DNA of 64,000 bases from Amia ocellicauda (GCF_036373705.1 NC_089852.1:1872300-1936299), one strand, 5' to 3'. Positions 11,994-25,230 are shown, counted from the stretch's first letter. The notes: generated from the letters alone by a model not told the origin. Numbers and translations: made by a program.

Positions 11994-14900
11994 CTGGGGG
12001 GGAGGGGGAGGGAGGTCAGAACAGGGAAAACAGTAGACCGACACGGAGGCACGCTGACCCACACACAAGTGCACACACGCGTGACCTCACACACGCACGC
12101 ACAATCATGACCTCACACACGCACGCACACAAACACTCGTGACCTCACACGCACGCACACTCACACAGTTAAGTGCGGTTAACTTGCAAGCTGAGACAGA
12201 GAGGAGAGAGCTTAAGGCACACTGATCACCGTAGTGCTGCTGTCCCTCCCTGCCTCTCTGCTCACCTGCATGCCGCACACCCGGACCCCGATGATAGCGG
12301 AGGTGCTCTGCTGACATTTGCGTATCTGGTTGGCCTTCTTCTCCTCGGTGGCGTCGTCGCCGTGCTGCCGTGTGCCCATCTTCAGGTCGAGCACACAGGG
12401 CATGGCGTAGTGCCACGTCAGGTTCTCCAGCAGAATGAACTCTGGGGGGCGGTGGGGTCAAGGGCACAAACGGCACAACACAACCAGCGCAATACAAACA
12501 CAGTGCAATGGGCAAAGGCTCATAGTGGTGTGAAGAGTGGGGACTATACTGCCCTGTACCCCCACCCCATGCCCTCCTGTAACCCACTGTGCTCCCCAGT
12601 AGCACCCCCATGCCCCCATTGCCCTGTAGGTAAGGATACTGTACTGGTTGCGGTGCTTGGCGTTCTCCTTCATCCTCTGCAGCTGCTGCTGGTGGCACTT
12701 GATGCTCCAGGGGTTGTGCTTGAGCTGTGGCGCCACATTGCCCTTCTCCAGCCCGAAGCTCAGCAGCTCCGACTGCGGACGCCACTCCAGGTCCTCCTCA
12801 CGGTTGTGGCTGCGGGGCGGGGGAGAGAAGTGGTTAGTTTCATTGGCTGGCTCCTGGTGCAGCAAGGAAGCAGAGGCGATGGATATGCATTTGTGTAGGT
12901 AGAGGTGTGTGTGTGCGTGCGCGTCTCACTGTTTGTGTCTCTGTGAGTATGTATGTAGGGCACAGGTCCTCTGGGGCGTTGCGGTGACGCAGCACGGCCT
13001 GTTCTACTAAGCCCTGGGGAGAGACGGGCAGAACTGGAGCACCCCCCACCCTCCCCCAGCACACCTGACACACAGCTGGACTCCCCAGGCTGCGGTTACA
13101 TCACCGAGGTCTGTCCTTGGAAATCCGAACCGTCCCGCAAACTCAACCGCAGTGCAGCTGTGCCTCTCTCCCTCTCTCTCTCACCTCTTGTGCTTGTCCT
13201 CCTGACGCAGCAGCCGGGCGCGGTCCTTGCTCAGGTTGTCATTGCCCAGCAGCAGCGGCGGTGGCTTCTTATTGCCCCACTTGATCATCTTGTTCTTGGG
13301 CTCGCAGTCGGATGACGAGTCGACGTTCCTCTCCAGGTCGGCCGGCTCGCTGTGTAGGGGGTACGCGATGAGACACAGGTTGCCCTCCTCGTCTTCCTCG
13401 AAGCTCACCGACACCACGCCTGCAGGAGAGGGGAGATGGGGGCGGGAGGAAGAGGGAAGGAAGGCGCGGTTAGTTTGGAGTCTCTTTTGTTCGATTTGTA
13501 AAACATGAACCACACATTTATTCAGGTCTTCCCAGCAAATCAAGAAAAAAATAAAAAAAGCAACAAAAACGCAAGGAAGAAGTAAAGCCAGCAATGATGT
13601 CATAGCGTGTCCTTACCCCCTTCCCTGGCTGAGTTTGTCTTACAGGGGCTCAGATTTCTCCAGGCCTTTTTGGTTTGTTTTGTTTTTTTTACACACTACA
13701 TGAGCTGCCTGCATCGGTCTGGCATCTCTCAACCTGGCAGAGATCAGAGAGGTCTGGACAGACGCAGAAAGAAGACATCCAAAAAAAAACAACCACCAAA
13801 AACACACAGACACAGCTCCGGACTCCAAGAGAGGGGGTGGGGGGGGCAGAAAGAGAGAGGGGGTGGGGGGTAGGGGGGTACAATGCCAGGTGATTGTGTG
13901 TGCGTGTGTTTAAGGGTGTAAACATCATAACAGCACAAGTCTTTTCCCAGTGAGACACACCAAGACACAATCTCCCCAATCTCCATTCACACTCTTGCTT
14001 TCTCACACTCTCTCTCTCCTGCCAGGAAGGAAGACAGGAGGCGTTGAGGTTACAATCCAGGCAGGTCTTTATTGACAGTGAACAGCAGCTCACTACAGCG
14101 CTATGAGGGCGGACACTGGTGGGAGGAAGCCCAATCGGTTTCCCAAGATGCATCTGAATAGGTCGATATATCTGTGCATCGAAACCATCTCAATCCTACA
14201 TCGCCTTCAAGGAAAACCAGGACAGACAGACAGACCAACCATCCGACGAACCACAGCACGCCAAGTCAATAATGCAACACACTGTGTACATTTGATAGAA
14301 ACCACCGCAGGGCGAGTTCCCTGGTCAAACAAACCCAAGACAGACAGACAGATCTGTCTCCACTGAGCAGCAGGTTTCCCAGTCAGTCAAACACACTCGA
14401 GTCCCCAGTGTATTAAAGAGCAAAACAAACAAAAACTACACATTTTAAAGCTGGGGCCTCAGCCCGTCTTCTGGCACCAAGTCCTTGAGTGTCCTTTACA
14501 GCGCCCCACTTCCTGACCGCAGTCCTTTCTCTCTCGCTTTCGCTTGCTTGCTTGTCCTCCCGTTAGCTGCCAGCTCCATCCCCGCAAACGGCAAAACACA
14601 CAATGAGGAAGCGACGTAGCAAGGTCCGCCCGAGGACGTGCGAGAGGAGAGGACAGGAGGACAGGGGGGCTGTGTGTGCGGAGCATGTCCTTCTTCTCGT
14701 TAAGTCTCTCAGTCCTCAAGTGGCATTCAAATTTTCCCTCTCGCCCCAGTCTCCTCAGGCACAGGCACAGGGATCAGACAATTCCCAGTGAAGACCAAGT
14801 GTCCAGAGCTTGTGTGCTTGTGTGTGTGTGTGTGTGTGTGTGTGTGGGGGGGTCAGGGAATCTGGGCTGGCTTTATAGATGCACTGCTGGGTAGGGAAAA

Positions 14901-17063
14901 CAGGCAGGCAGGCAGGCAGTTCAGAGGGAGCGAGGGGGAGAGAGAAATAGACAGCAAAGGGCAGAAACAAGAAGCAAATTCAGAGGATAAGGGTGGAATA
15001 TTTTACAGTCGCCGTTGGGGGAAAGAAATAAAACTCCAACATTAAATAAAATGGATAAACACACCCCTGTGAAGGTACTGCATGCAGAATAAATTCAAAA
15101 ACAAAAACAATATATCCCGAAGAGGTTCTTTTTAAAAGCTGTAAACAGCAGATGTTGTGCAAGTGTGTGTTTGCATAGGGGAATTAATTCGACAGGTACT
15201 AGGACCCAGCTGGATGGCTCTGCTTCCGCCAGGCTGCTGGCCCCTCCTCTCTTGGTGATGTCATTGTCAGGCACAGTGCAGCCATTGTTAACCCTTTGCT
15301 CGCCAGCACACTGACACACTGATGGAAGCCACAAGATTCCACTTGACCTGTACCCCCCCAACACAGTCCTGGGTCTGCTACAGGTCGGACTCTCTGGCCT
15401 ACAGAGCTATGAGAGTCTGTGCCGTCCCTAATAAGAGTGTTGCAGTGCCCCATGACAGCCCAGGAGCTGCGGACACACGTCACCCGGCGTCCTCGTTCGC
15501 TGCATTCTCTCCAGTCTCTCAAAAAACGAATAATTGCCCCCCCCCAGAAATACCCTTGTGCACATCCTGTTTTGCTTTAGGAATGAGCCCAGAGTCAGAG
15601 AGAGAGAGAGAGAGAGAGGGGGAGAAATGGAGGGATGCAGAGGAGCCTAGGCACTCAAAGGCCTGGAGGGATATCGAGAAGGAGGGAGCCCGGACATGTT
15701 ATGTTCGTGATACGAAGGTGTGCCGTCAAGGTGGCCCGTCTAACCCGTCTAACCAACCCACCACCGCCCTGCCTGGCCCGGCCCACACCGAGCCCGGCCC
15801 CCTCACCTACTGTTTCACAATAAACAAAAGAGAAAGACAGGACACAGCACGGAACAACACGGGAGAGAAAATACCTGGAAATCAACCGAAGCATGCGTGT
15901 CTGTGCGCATGTTTCACCGTGCGTGCGTGCGTGCGTGCGTGCGTGTGATAGTGTGCGTTTAATTCACCACAAGCCCACTGCACAGAGATTGAGAGAGATG
16001 ACTCTTTATTGGGGGGGGTTCAGGTTACACGGGCAGCTCAGCCCAGGGGATGCGATACACTCAGCAGGTCAATGATCATACAAGCGACTCATTACATTGC
16101 ACCCCAGTCACCCCGGCGCCACAGTGACTCGACTCGGGGGGGGAGGGACAGCCCAGTATCTCGCTAGTGTGTTCGTTCTCAGCCCACAAGGCACCAGCCA
16201 CTAGCGGGATTGTTGTTTTTTTGTCAAAGACACAGTCAAGTCAGCGGCCCTTCACAGCCACAATGCACACTGCAAACACTCCTTCAAGAAGATCAGAAAC
16301 ACAGACGTACGGTATAAACCTAGAAATAATGAATCTCCCTCCCCACCTGGCAGAATCACTTACCTGCCTCTCACACAGTGACAGGTGTGTTGCGGTGGCA
16401 GGCCGTGACAGCGGTGGCCAGTTTGCTGAAATGCTAGTCTGCGGTCTTGTGAGGACTGTCACCCCCATCTGTACCCCCCCCCCCCCCCCAACCCCTATCT
16501 TACCTCAAGCCGCAATAACATCCTCTGCCTAAAAAGACACACAGCTCAAACATACATGCACACAGTGACCTATGAGGCCGAGCACATACACTCGACAGGC
16601 ATTGCATGGACTGCACATTGTTCAGAGGGAGATTTAAGGCTGAAGCTGACGCATTGGGGGGGGGGGGCGGCGGTACGCAGGAACAGGAACAAGTACAGGC
16701 AGTGGCAGCAGCAAACAACAATGACAATAAAATAATAAAACAGAAATTCTCAAGAAGAGAAACGTGGCGGCTAGAGCAAACAGATCAGACAGATACCTTG
16801 TGTGTGTGGGGGGGGTGTTAATAAACGAGATCTGCCTTACCTTTGTACTGTGGAGTGAATTTCTTCATCTCGGCCGGCAGGCTCTTGTAGAACTGGTGCT
16901 CGCGGGGGATGAGCGGCTTGCAGATGGTCTGTTCGCTGAAGCGCAGGACGCACGAGTGCCCCCCCACCTGGTGCACGAAGGGCTCAAGCAAGACCCCTTT
17001 GTTGGGGTAGCGCTGCTGCTGCTGCTGCTGCTCCACCTGCATGGCTTCCAGAGCCGGACTCAT
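11382..17063 (-). CDS. IP6K2: Inositol hexakisphosphate kinase 2 (5 coding exons, 471 aa)
   Basis: Coding exons on the minus strand are 17063-16841, 13419-13185, 12809-12640, 12441-12266 and 11993-11382. They total 1416 nt with a TAG stop. Family role: transfers a phosphate from ATP to InsP6 to make the pyrophosphate 5-InsP7, in nucleus and cytosol. The inositol-polyphosphate-kinase signature PCVLDLKMG is at residues 224-232. SSLLIIYDG is at 336-344, and IDFAHTT with the metal-binding Asp is at 427-433. The N-terminus (MSPALEAM) and the C-terminal TTCR..VVHEGQD.GYIFGLQ favour paralogue 2 over IP6K1, as does the PRKAR2A neighbour. The protein is about 45 residues longer than human IP6K2 (426 aa from memory). 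The excess is an acidic run (359-389) and a Gly/Ala-rich linker (390-418) just before the catalytic IDF motif. Residues 12-17 are polyglutamine from a CAG run. Introns between coding exons are 3.4 kb, 375, 198 and 272 bp. Confidence 0.95.
12266..12441 (-). CDS. IP6K2: IP6K2 coding exon 4 (residues 211-268)
   Basis: The acceptor is CCCCCCAG then AG TTC ATT, completing Lys210. The donor is ATGCAG then gtgagc. It encodes [22 protein letters not shown] with the PxxxDxKxG family signature, followed by the conserved [20 protein letters not shown]. Confidence 0.95.
12640..12809 (-). CDS. IP6K2: IP6K2 coding exon 3 (residues 154-209)
   Basis: The acceptor is CCCCGCAG then C CAC AAC, completing Ser153. 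The donor is TACA then gtatcc. It encodes [20 protein letters not shown] and the well-conserved [20 protein letters not shown]. Confidence 0.93.
13185..13419 (-). CDS. IP6K2: IP6K2 coding exon 2 (residues 76-152)
   Basis: The acceptor is CTCCTGCAG then GC GTG GTG, completing Gly75. The donor is AAGAG then gtgaga. It encodes [20 protein letters not shown] and SDCEPKNKM, which match the N-lobe of IP6 kinases. The second half ([20 protein letters not shown]) is lineage-variable. Confidence 0.93.
13420..16840 (-). other. IP6K2: IP6K2 intron between coding exons 1 and 2
   Basis: About 3.4 kb, bounded by gtaagg at 16840 and ctcctgcag at 13420. It holds a (GT)n run at 14820-14846, a GA run near 15598-15617 and a (GTGC)n run at 15918-15946. 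No further coding exon is seen. Confidence 0.7.
16841..17063 (-). CDS. IP6K2: IP6K2 first coding exon (residues 1-74)
   Basis: It begins at ATG in AGCGAGGATGA, chosen because MSPALEAM aligns with the vertebrate IP6K2 start. Residues 12-17 are six glutamines. [20 protein letters not shown] and [20 protein letters not shown] are highly conserved N-terminal sequence. The donor is TACAAAG then gtaagg. A good acceptor (CCTCCCCCCAG at 17226-17236) suggests the exon extends as 5' UTR to about 17225. Confidence 0.94.
17013..17034 (-). repeat. CAG repeat coding for polyglutamine in IP6K2
   Basis: A short in-frame CAG run gives six Gln after Glu11. Triplet runs like this can vary in length between individuals. 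Confidence 0.85.
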
Positions 17064-17338
17064 CCTCGCTGGGCATCAGACTGCCCCCCACAGGCCCTCG
17101 GACACTGGGCCCCCGGACACTCGGGCACTCGGGGGTCCCGCACAGCGCTGGCGGGCTGGGACTTGGGTCCTGATCCGGGCAGAAGATGGATCAGTTTAGG
17201 GTGGGGGGTTTCCTTTTCTGGCTGGCTGGGGGGAGGGGGGTTGGGGGGGATGTGCTGGCTGTGGGTTGGGGCTGCAGTCGCCGCTGTGAAAGCGAAAGAG
17301 GAACAGAGGAAATTGATCGCGCGCTCTGCCTCCCACTC

Positions 17339-17364
17339 TCTCGCTCTCTCTCTCTCTCTCTCTC
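17339..17364. repeat. (CT)n microsatellite
   Basis: A CTCTCT run of about 12 units just 5' of IP6K2 coding exon 1. Confidence 0.85.
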
Positions 17365-20068
17365 AGTGTTTAGAGAGGTGTTGGGTTCTGTTTTTCCCTT
17401 TCTCTTCCTGTGAGCTGTCCTCTGTTCAGTCGAGGGATTAGAAGGTGTCGCTCTGTTCTGCAGGTGGGGGGGGGGGGTAAAACAAGGGACAAGGACACAA
17501 AGGAGAAGAGGAAAAAAAAAAAAACTGCTTGAGTACCCTTCGTTTTTTTTGTGTGGTTATTTCCTTGTTCAATCGGCACGGAGGCACGAGCGACAAACGG
17601 GGAGACGGATAAAAACCCCACAGAAAATAAAACAAATATTGTATGTCAATAAATGTAAACGCCGGAGGAGATGAGCAGCGCAGTACAGTCCGATCGGTGA
17701 GCAAATCTGGGCACTGGGCAGAAATAAATCGCTCACGTTTAAAGAAATAAAGATCAAACAATAATAAAACGCAGAACGCGAAGCTGCCGTGGATTGCGGT
17801 GCCGTCTCTGGCGGCTGCGGATTCGAGCGAGAGTCTCGGTCCGTCTCTCTCTGACGCTGAACTGAGACTCTGCTAACCGAGAGCTAGAAAAATATCACAA
17901 CAAGCCTGCTGGGTCTGCCTCCCTGCCCGCCGCCCAGCCAATCACAGGGCTGCAGCTGTTGTTGGGTGGAAACTGAACCAGAGAGAAGGGAGCAGGCAAA
18001 CAAAGAGAGAGGAAGAGAGAGAAGTGGTGGGGGAGGGGTGAGACACACAGAGCCTGAGCAAAAGAAGAATGAAGCACACACACACCAGGGAGAGCAGAGA
18101 ACATTGCTGTGCTCAGCTGTTTTTGCTTCTTTGCCAAGCTGACAGCGATTCCTTATCTTCTCTCGTCTCTCCACTGGGTCACAGAGCGACAATGCCCTGG
18201 CACACACAGCGAGAGAGGGAGAGGATATAGATATAGACCAGAACACAGGGAACTGGAGAGAGAGAGTGAGCAATCAGGAGGGAGAATAAAATGGGGCAGA
18301 GGGAGAGACAGAGGGCGCTGTTTGATAGTTGTGTTGTTTTTGAGAAGTCAGAGGGCGAGAGTTAGCTTGTATTTCTCGTTTACATTCAGAGTAACACAGG
18401 AGACGGAGACAGGGACGGGGGGACAGGCTCCTTGTGCATCTGACTCTGACCAGCGCAACACCCCCCGACAGGGATCAAACACTCCACTCACTGCTGACAA
18501 AACGGCGCTGTTCACCACAGTGCAGAGTCCTGCCCTGAGCTCCAGACACACACACAACAATACTAAACACAAGCATGACACGCACCGCCACTCACACTAA
18601 ACAAACACAAACGCCACACATACTGGAACAGCCTCACGTCTGACGAGAACAGCACCCGGCACCCCCCCATAGCTCAGACACACACTCCTCACCAGAGAGG
18701 AAGAGGAGGGGACATTCTGAAGGGCTTCTTCGGGGGGGTGGGGGGTTATGTTTCACTGAGGAAGTAACTGAATAAGTAAATAAGTGAATAAAATAGAATG
18801 ACCAGAATACACAGCCCAGCAAAACAGCAAAGCTCCCTCAACTAATCCCCCCTGCTTCCCTGCAGCACCCTGTGGAGCAGACGCCCGGGGCGGGTGAGCT
18901 GTGGAGATTGGGGGTGGGGGGGTGGGGGTAATCCCCTGTACCGGCCGTCTCAGGCTGGGTGGCAGTGCAGTGACGTTGCACTTCTCAGCACAGATTACAC
19001 AGGGCTGTGCTATTCCTGGGCAGGAACACAACGCTCTGTCTGACAGGTCTGAAGTAGGGCCTAATTCCACCATCCCTAATTAGCCCACCTGGGACACAGG
19101 GCAGGACCGTAAGTAAAGGACACACTTACAGTACAGTAAATGAGTGTCCCCCCCCCGATGTGCCTTTTAAAACAGACACACAAATAACGTAATCCCCGGC
19201 AATACTGGAGTGCACAGCGGAAATCAGGACAGGGAAAGACAGCAAAACAACAAAAGCAAGCCCTGGACAAATATAATTAGAACAATGCAAATCTACTGCC
19301 TGCCTGGCATGTACTGACGGCATGGCACGGCACAAGTTCAACAAATTGCTGTCTTGGGCCGTATGGCTGCAGTTTACTGTATTATACAGTTTGTAGAGCT
19401 TTAATCTACTGTACAAGAGACACCGTGACATGGAACAGTGCCTATTACACGAGCACATACAAACACACGGGCACAAGCGCATGAGTACGTGTGAGAGAGA
19501 GTAAGTGTGTGACGGAGAGGGTTGTGCATTAATGCAGACCCACACAGACGAGCCTTAAGGACCTTAAGGAACAATGATGTCTGTTCACAGCGAGAGGCCT
19601 GGTGCCGAGCTGGACGTCACTGCAGGGGCGCGGGGGGCAGTGGGATGGCGTTATTGATGGGGACTGAATCAGCAATAGGCATCAAGAGTCTAAACGGCCT
19701 CTGATTGACAGTCCCCTGCTCCATCGTGCCACTTACAGTGCATCCACATGTGTGTGTTAGTCTGCCTGTGTCTGTGTGTACCTGTGAGTGTGTTAGTCAG
19801 TGTGTACCTTGCGTCTATGCCTTTGGAGATTGGCACAAGAGTGTTAGCTTGTCCGTGTCTGTTTGAATGTGTGTGTGATAGTGGTACCACATCTACGGAA
19901 CTGTGCGAGTTTGTATGAGTAACTGTCTAAGACTGTGTGAATGTGTGTGTGAGAGGGGGGGGGCGAGTGTCGCAGAGTCTACATGACTGTTGAGTTGTAA
20001 ATAGAGACCTGTTATAGAAATGCGACAGGAATCTGACAGGCGATGGGGGGGCTGAGGACAAGGCTCAA

Positions 20069-20135
20069 TACGGAGGTTGAGCTCTTTTCCATGCCTGTTT
20101 GGACACCAGGCATGGAAAAGAGCTCAACCTCCGTA
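20069..20135. repeat. Perfect 29-bp inverted repeat with 9-nt loop
   Basis: The arms at 20069-20097 and 20107-20135 are exact reverse complements; the loop is TTTGGACAC. The part CCTGTTTGGAC (20094-20104) is also the reverse complement of GTCCAAACAGG at 20172-20182, so two overlapping pairings are possible. No transposon ends or target duplications are evident. Confidence 0.95.
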
Positions 20136-22104
20136 GGGCTATTAAATCACCCAGATTAGCAGCCTTAACGAGTCCAAACAGGTCAAAGACAATCGCCGGC
20201 GCTAAAAATACAGCCTGGTGCTGCCCATTCTCACAGACCCTAGGGCACTACACACCAGCGCACAACTACACTACCACAAGAACACAGGAGACACGCACAC
20301 AGAGACGACAGGCTGGCTCCACACCTCTCACCTCCTGTGCTGTATTATTACAGTATGAGGCTCCCTAAGCCCTTTGATGCGGGTGTCTAATATCCAGGAC
20401 GCTGTGGCGAGACCTCACCCAGAATGGGCCGGGCCCGGCCACAGGCGTCGCCGTGAGTAAGACAGGACAGGCAGGGATGCCTCTGTCCACAAGCCCAGAG
20501 AGTCACATGGGACAATAAAATACCACAACAGTAAGAATACCGCGAATGGATCCTGGCAGCAGATCGGCTGTGTAAAGTTAACGAGTCTTCACAGAAAACA
20601 CAACAGTGTCACAGGCATCACCAGCCAGGGGCAATAAGGGCCTGTATACACCAACCCAAACACCCAAGCGCTTCAAACAGACCCTTGCACACACACCATG
20701 TGTGGTGGCGTGTGTGGAGGTACATGCAGGGATGCATGCGCCGAACGCACAACGCCAGGGATTGTGTCGGACTGGGAATTCCCACAATGGACTCTCACAC
20801 ACTGACGCAAAACTTTACAAACACTCAGTCCAAAGAAAATACTCTTTATACATTATATTTTGTATTGTGTTATCCATCTTTACAGATATGAAAAACGAAA
20901 CGCAGTGATGTGAAGTCCTGCACACAGGCAAACACACTCGTGCAGAGCAACACAGAGCCCCCTCCGAGGACACACCTATATGCACTCGCACACTCTCTCT
21001 GCTCCATTGTTTACATGCCCAGTTCAAGGTAGCAGATCAGCCTTCACCTGGAGTGCACCCCCAGCTGCAGGGGTGCACACACACACACACGTTCTCACTT
21101 AAAGGGTCACTCTTAAATACAAACACACACACACAGTGTAGCGCTGGCTTGGAAACCCGTTGCTTGAAGAAATTAAACAAAAACTTCAGACTGAAACTTC
21201 AGGAACACAGCTGGCGCTGAGCCAAACGATGTTCCCGGAATTCAGCGCCCCTCCACCCCCACACACAGTACAGAAAGAGGAGAAAGACACTTCAGTCCAA
21301 CTTCTCAGAACAGCTGGTAAACAAGCCTTTGGTAACTGGTGAGGCTGTGAACCGAGGGTCAACCAGGGCAAAACTCAATGGCCATCAAACTATTTGTACA
21401 AATCTGAAGCCAATGTTTCCCCAGAAGGAGGAGGAAAAAAAAATTGTTTTTCTCAGAGTTCAAAGAGAGGAGGGGGGATGGGGTGGTGGACTAGCTTTTC
21501 CTGTGTGGTGGGGGCTGGCGTTCTCACAGTTGCAGGGATTGGCTTGTGTGTGTTTCTCAGGGTCTAAATATATTATGTAATTTATTGCTCGACTCTGTAT
21601 TCAGTGAGTGGGGAAGTTGGATGCAGGCAATGCTCGGCGCGCCCATCGTGAGCCAAGAGTGACTGCAGGCCGGGGGGGGCGACTCTCCAGGAGTGTTTAT
21701 ACAAAACCTTGCCATCAGCACAAATGGTTTACAGAATAAGGAACACACACAATAAGTAGGGTAAGGACCCACTGAAATTAATTCCAATTAAACGTGTGAC
21801 AATTGTGCCAAACAGCTGGAACCCAGGCCCAGTCCAGCAGGCCCCAGAACTGAAGACGCGTAGCTCACAGCAGTGCCCTCAACTCATCCAGTCCTGCAGG
21901 CAGGAAGACGGGCACGGGTACGCTGACATGATGCGAGCGAGTGGAGTAAATGCTACGGTGTGTGTGCTTGCTGTTGCAAAGGTGAGTGTGTGGGTGGGGA
22001 CATCCTCAGGCCACATTGCCATTAAGAGCTGAGAGTCACATCTGCAGAGTGTGTGTGTGTGTGTGTCCAAGTCTCGGTCCGCAAGCCCCAGAGCATCACT
22101 ATTA

Positions 22105-22135
22105 TTGTTTATTTCTTAGCAGATGCCCTTATCCA
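22105..22135 (+). mobile_element. Fish repeat-tail fragment (TTAGCAGATGCCCTTATCCA)
   Basis: A second copy of the conserved tail motif seen near 2055. Only about 30 bp can be recognised. Confidence 0.35.
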
Positions 22136-24658
22136 TCACTACACACTGTGGCTGAGTGCTGGGCGAGCAGAGTGCAGGCCTGGTATTGGGTCGGCCCCCC
22201 AGAGAGAGGTGCTGCAAGACACAGGGCATCACAGCCTGGGAGTCTGAGTGCAGAACCACCCCCCAAGATGAGGGAAAAGAGCCCCCGCAATGTGATTGGA
22301 CGCTGGGGAGGTCATAGCTGAGATGGTGCCTCAGGTGATGGTTACATAAGAGGAGAGAGAGAACTCTGACACTGTGTGTACATCTTACTGCCTGTATGTG
22401 TATATCTCTGCGTGTGTGTGTATCACTCTGTGTGCATCTCACAGTTTGTGTGTCTGTGCATCTGTGTGTTGTCAGCGTCTGGCTGTGTTCCCTCTCTCGG
22501 CCCCAGCTCTGTGGTTCTGCATCCTATGCAGAGAGGAAGTGACCAGGCCAGGAATAGCAACAATTCAGAGCTCACTGGGGCGGCCAGTGACGGGCCCGCC
22601 CAGCACCACTGACCACCTCAGCAGTTTACTGGAGGTGCAACCAGCAGTCAGGGTCCCCTCCCCAAGAGGTAAGATGGTTTTCCTTTAAGGGGGAGGTTGC
22701 ATTTGCATGAACAGTATAGAGAAATGGAGAAATATTGTGGCAGAGCGTCCCAGGAAGTGTGTGCAGCTCCAGAGAGAAATGGGGGGGGCAACCACGGCGT
22801 GGGAGCCAGGAGATAGACAGCTGCTCCCTCCACGGCAACCCTATAAATCGCTCACACTGATTCACTGCAACTCCAACTCCCCTGACCCCCCGCTCTGGGC
22901 TTACTCATGGTGCCGGTGCCGAGTGCAGGGATCAGACGGTGCTGCCGCCCCACCCTGCCGGCACTGTAATAACCGGCCAGCACAAAGCTGTAAAGTACGG
23001 AGGGCAGAGAGGAGCTCATTGAGGTCAGAGAGGCTCAGCCGCTCGCTGCACACTCAGGGGGAGTCTCTGTCTCTCCTCCCTTAAGCCTATCCTTCTATCC
23101 TTCGCTATCCCTACTTTCTTTCTCCCTCCCTCTCCGGCTCAAGCACAGTAGCCAGTTACTCAGCAAGAGCTTAACAGTGGCTCAGACTCAGGCTGGGCTG
23201 TGTAGGTGGACAGACTGCCCCGCCGGAGCCGTGCCCCACGTCCTCCGTCAGCACCTGCTCCCAACGCCGCGCCCTGCCTCCCGCTCGGTGTCATTGCAAA
23301 TGCGGTTCTCATTATGATGTTGGAGGTGTCTTCACTAAAACCACACTCAGACACCCACACGAGGGCTAGGCTACTGCAGGGTCACTGACTGGACTGGGCA
23401 TTCTCTCTAAATTGGGATTTTGTATTCTTAATGGTTCTCCCTCATTTCACTGAGCTGGAAGGCTGTGTGTGTGTACGTGTGTATTAAACATGCTGGCAGG
23501 AGATACTGGGCTGCAAACAGTAGTTCTGTGCCAAAGGCTCTTTGTTCTTGATAACAGAAGTACAGTCCTGATCAGCAGTTTTTGTGTTGGTTTTTTGATC
23601 AAGGCAGGGTCTTTACTGTAGAAGACTGAAGTGGAGGATCAGGAACATATCCACAGACAGACAGACAGACCAACCGACCAACTGACCTCACACTCCAAGT
23701 CGGACAGACACAGACAACGCCGGTGTCACAGGGCAGAAGATCAGCGCGGGGCATGAAAGGCAACCCAGGCGTTTAAACAATCAGGGGGAATTTGAATTAT
23801 TCACAACAAGACGGGGGTGTGGAGCTCAGATCCCACTGCACACTCAGGCCAGGGCAGATATCACGTACTGCTCTCACGCACTCATACGCTCTGGCACTTA
23901 CGCCCACACGCATGAACACACACATACAGGCTCTGGCACACGCGCACACAGAAACACACACACCCTCTCTGTTGAACACAGTAAGAGTGCAGTGTTGTGG
24001 GGGCTGTGTTGGGTTTGTGTGTCAGTGTGTAGGAAGTGGAGCAGTGTGTCTCTGGGTGCCAACTGACAAAGACGCCACAGATCCTGCAGTGCGATGCCAC
24101 TCCTGCCTCCCTCGTTACCTCGCTCTCTCCTCTCTGATACATTCTCCTCACAGCCCCTGCACTGCACGTGTCGCTCCCCACACGTGTCTCCGTAGAAAAA
24201 TCGAAGATCACCACTTCGGACAAAGCCCCCCAGGCTAGAATGCGCACCCCCCGCCTCCCTCTCCCTCTCCCCATTCCCCCCAACTCCAGCTCAATCTCCC
24301 ACTCTGTCCGTCTGGACCCCTTTCTCTGACCCATTTCTCTCAGCACAATGTCTCTCTCTCACATGCAATCCCTTTTCTCTCTCCATCTGCACCCCCCTCC
24401 ACACATTCTCCATCATCCAGCACTTTTTTTCCCTCTGCATCTTGCCCCCGCCCCCCCCAAAAAATGTCTCTCAGCTTTGCATCAAGAGATATAAAATAAA
24501 TCAAATCAAAAGGAGACACGGCACAGCAGAACACGCCCGCTCTCCTACATCTGTACACCTGTGAGCCGGTCCATCAGCTTGAGTTAAGACGGGGAAAACA
24601 TCTCTACTCCTGTTAATTAACACGCTCTACTCTTTAACTACCCCCCCAGCTCCGCCCC

Positions 24659-24720
24659 CAATTCAATTTCAGAAAGGGCTTTATTGGACACACTTTTCTG
24701 CAAAAAAACAAAACAATTAA
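24659..24720 (+). repeat. Dispersed AATTCAA..GCTTTATTGG repeat, copy 1
   Basis: CAATTCAATTTCAGAAAGG then GCTTTATTGGACACAC matches the copies at 43.1, 44.4 and 46.0 kb. It looks like a short interspersed fish repeat. Confidence 0.4.
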
Positions 24721-25226
24721 AGGATAGATTCACAACACTAACAGACATCCCTCCCTCTCAATCTGCCACAGAAGTACACTCCGGAATGTCCGAATGGCAA
24801 CATGGTCTTTCCTCGCGAGCTGGGGACCCTGCAGGGTGGGGGGATTTGACATTGGAGCACAGAGCTGAGCTACCGCTGCACCACAGAATAAAATACACCA
24901 GACAGGGTTTTTGCCTAGAAGGTGTGCGTCTCGTATGCTGGGAGCTGTTGAATCCCACTCAGCGTGGGTAGTTAACGAGGGAGTGCGGCCCCGACGGCCA
25001 CAGAGCAGCCCCGGAGTCACAGAGAGTCACTGGCTGGGTCCGTGTGTCACTGCCAGACTCCAGAGGGACACGTCACCCCCGCTCCCCGTCTCTGTCTCCT
25101 CTCTCTTAAACTGTCATAAAGAGCGCCAGACCTCAAAGCCTTGCACCCTGACCGCAGCGGCCAGACATTACCCAACACATTCCACACACCGGGCCCGAGA
25201 GCAGAGGGAGAGAGGGCACAAGATAG

Positions 25227-25230
<4 letters not shown>

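Noticed and set aside
11169-12110. A 313-codon plus-strand frame over the IP6K2 last exon
   Set aside because: It is the antisense of a GC-rich, conserved coding exon. Its product is low-complexity and has no family signature.
24830-24890. tRNA-like A box on the minus strand (GTGGTGCAGCGGTAGCTCAG)
   Set aside because: It resembles a tRNA-derived SINE head, but no matching B box at the right distance could be found by eye.
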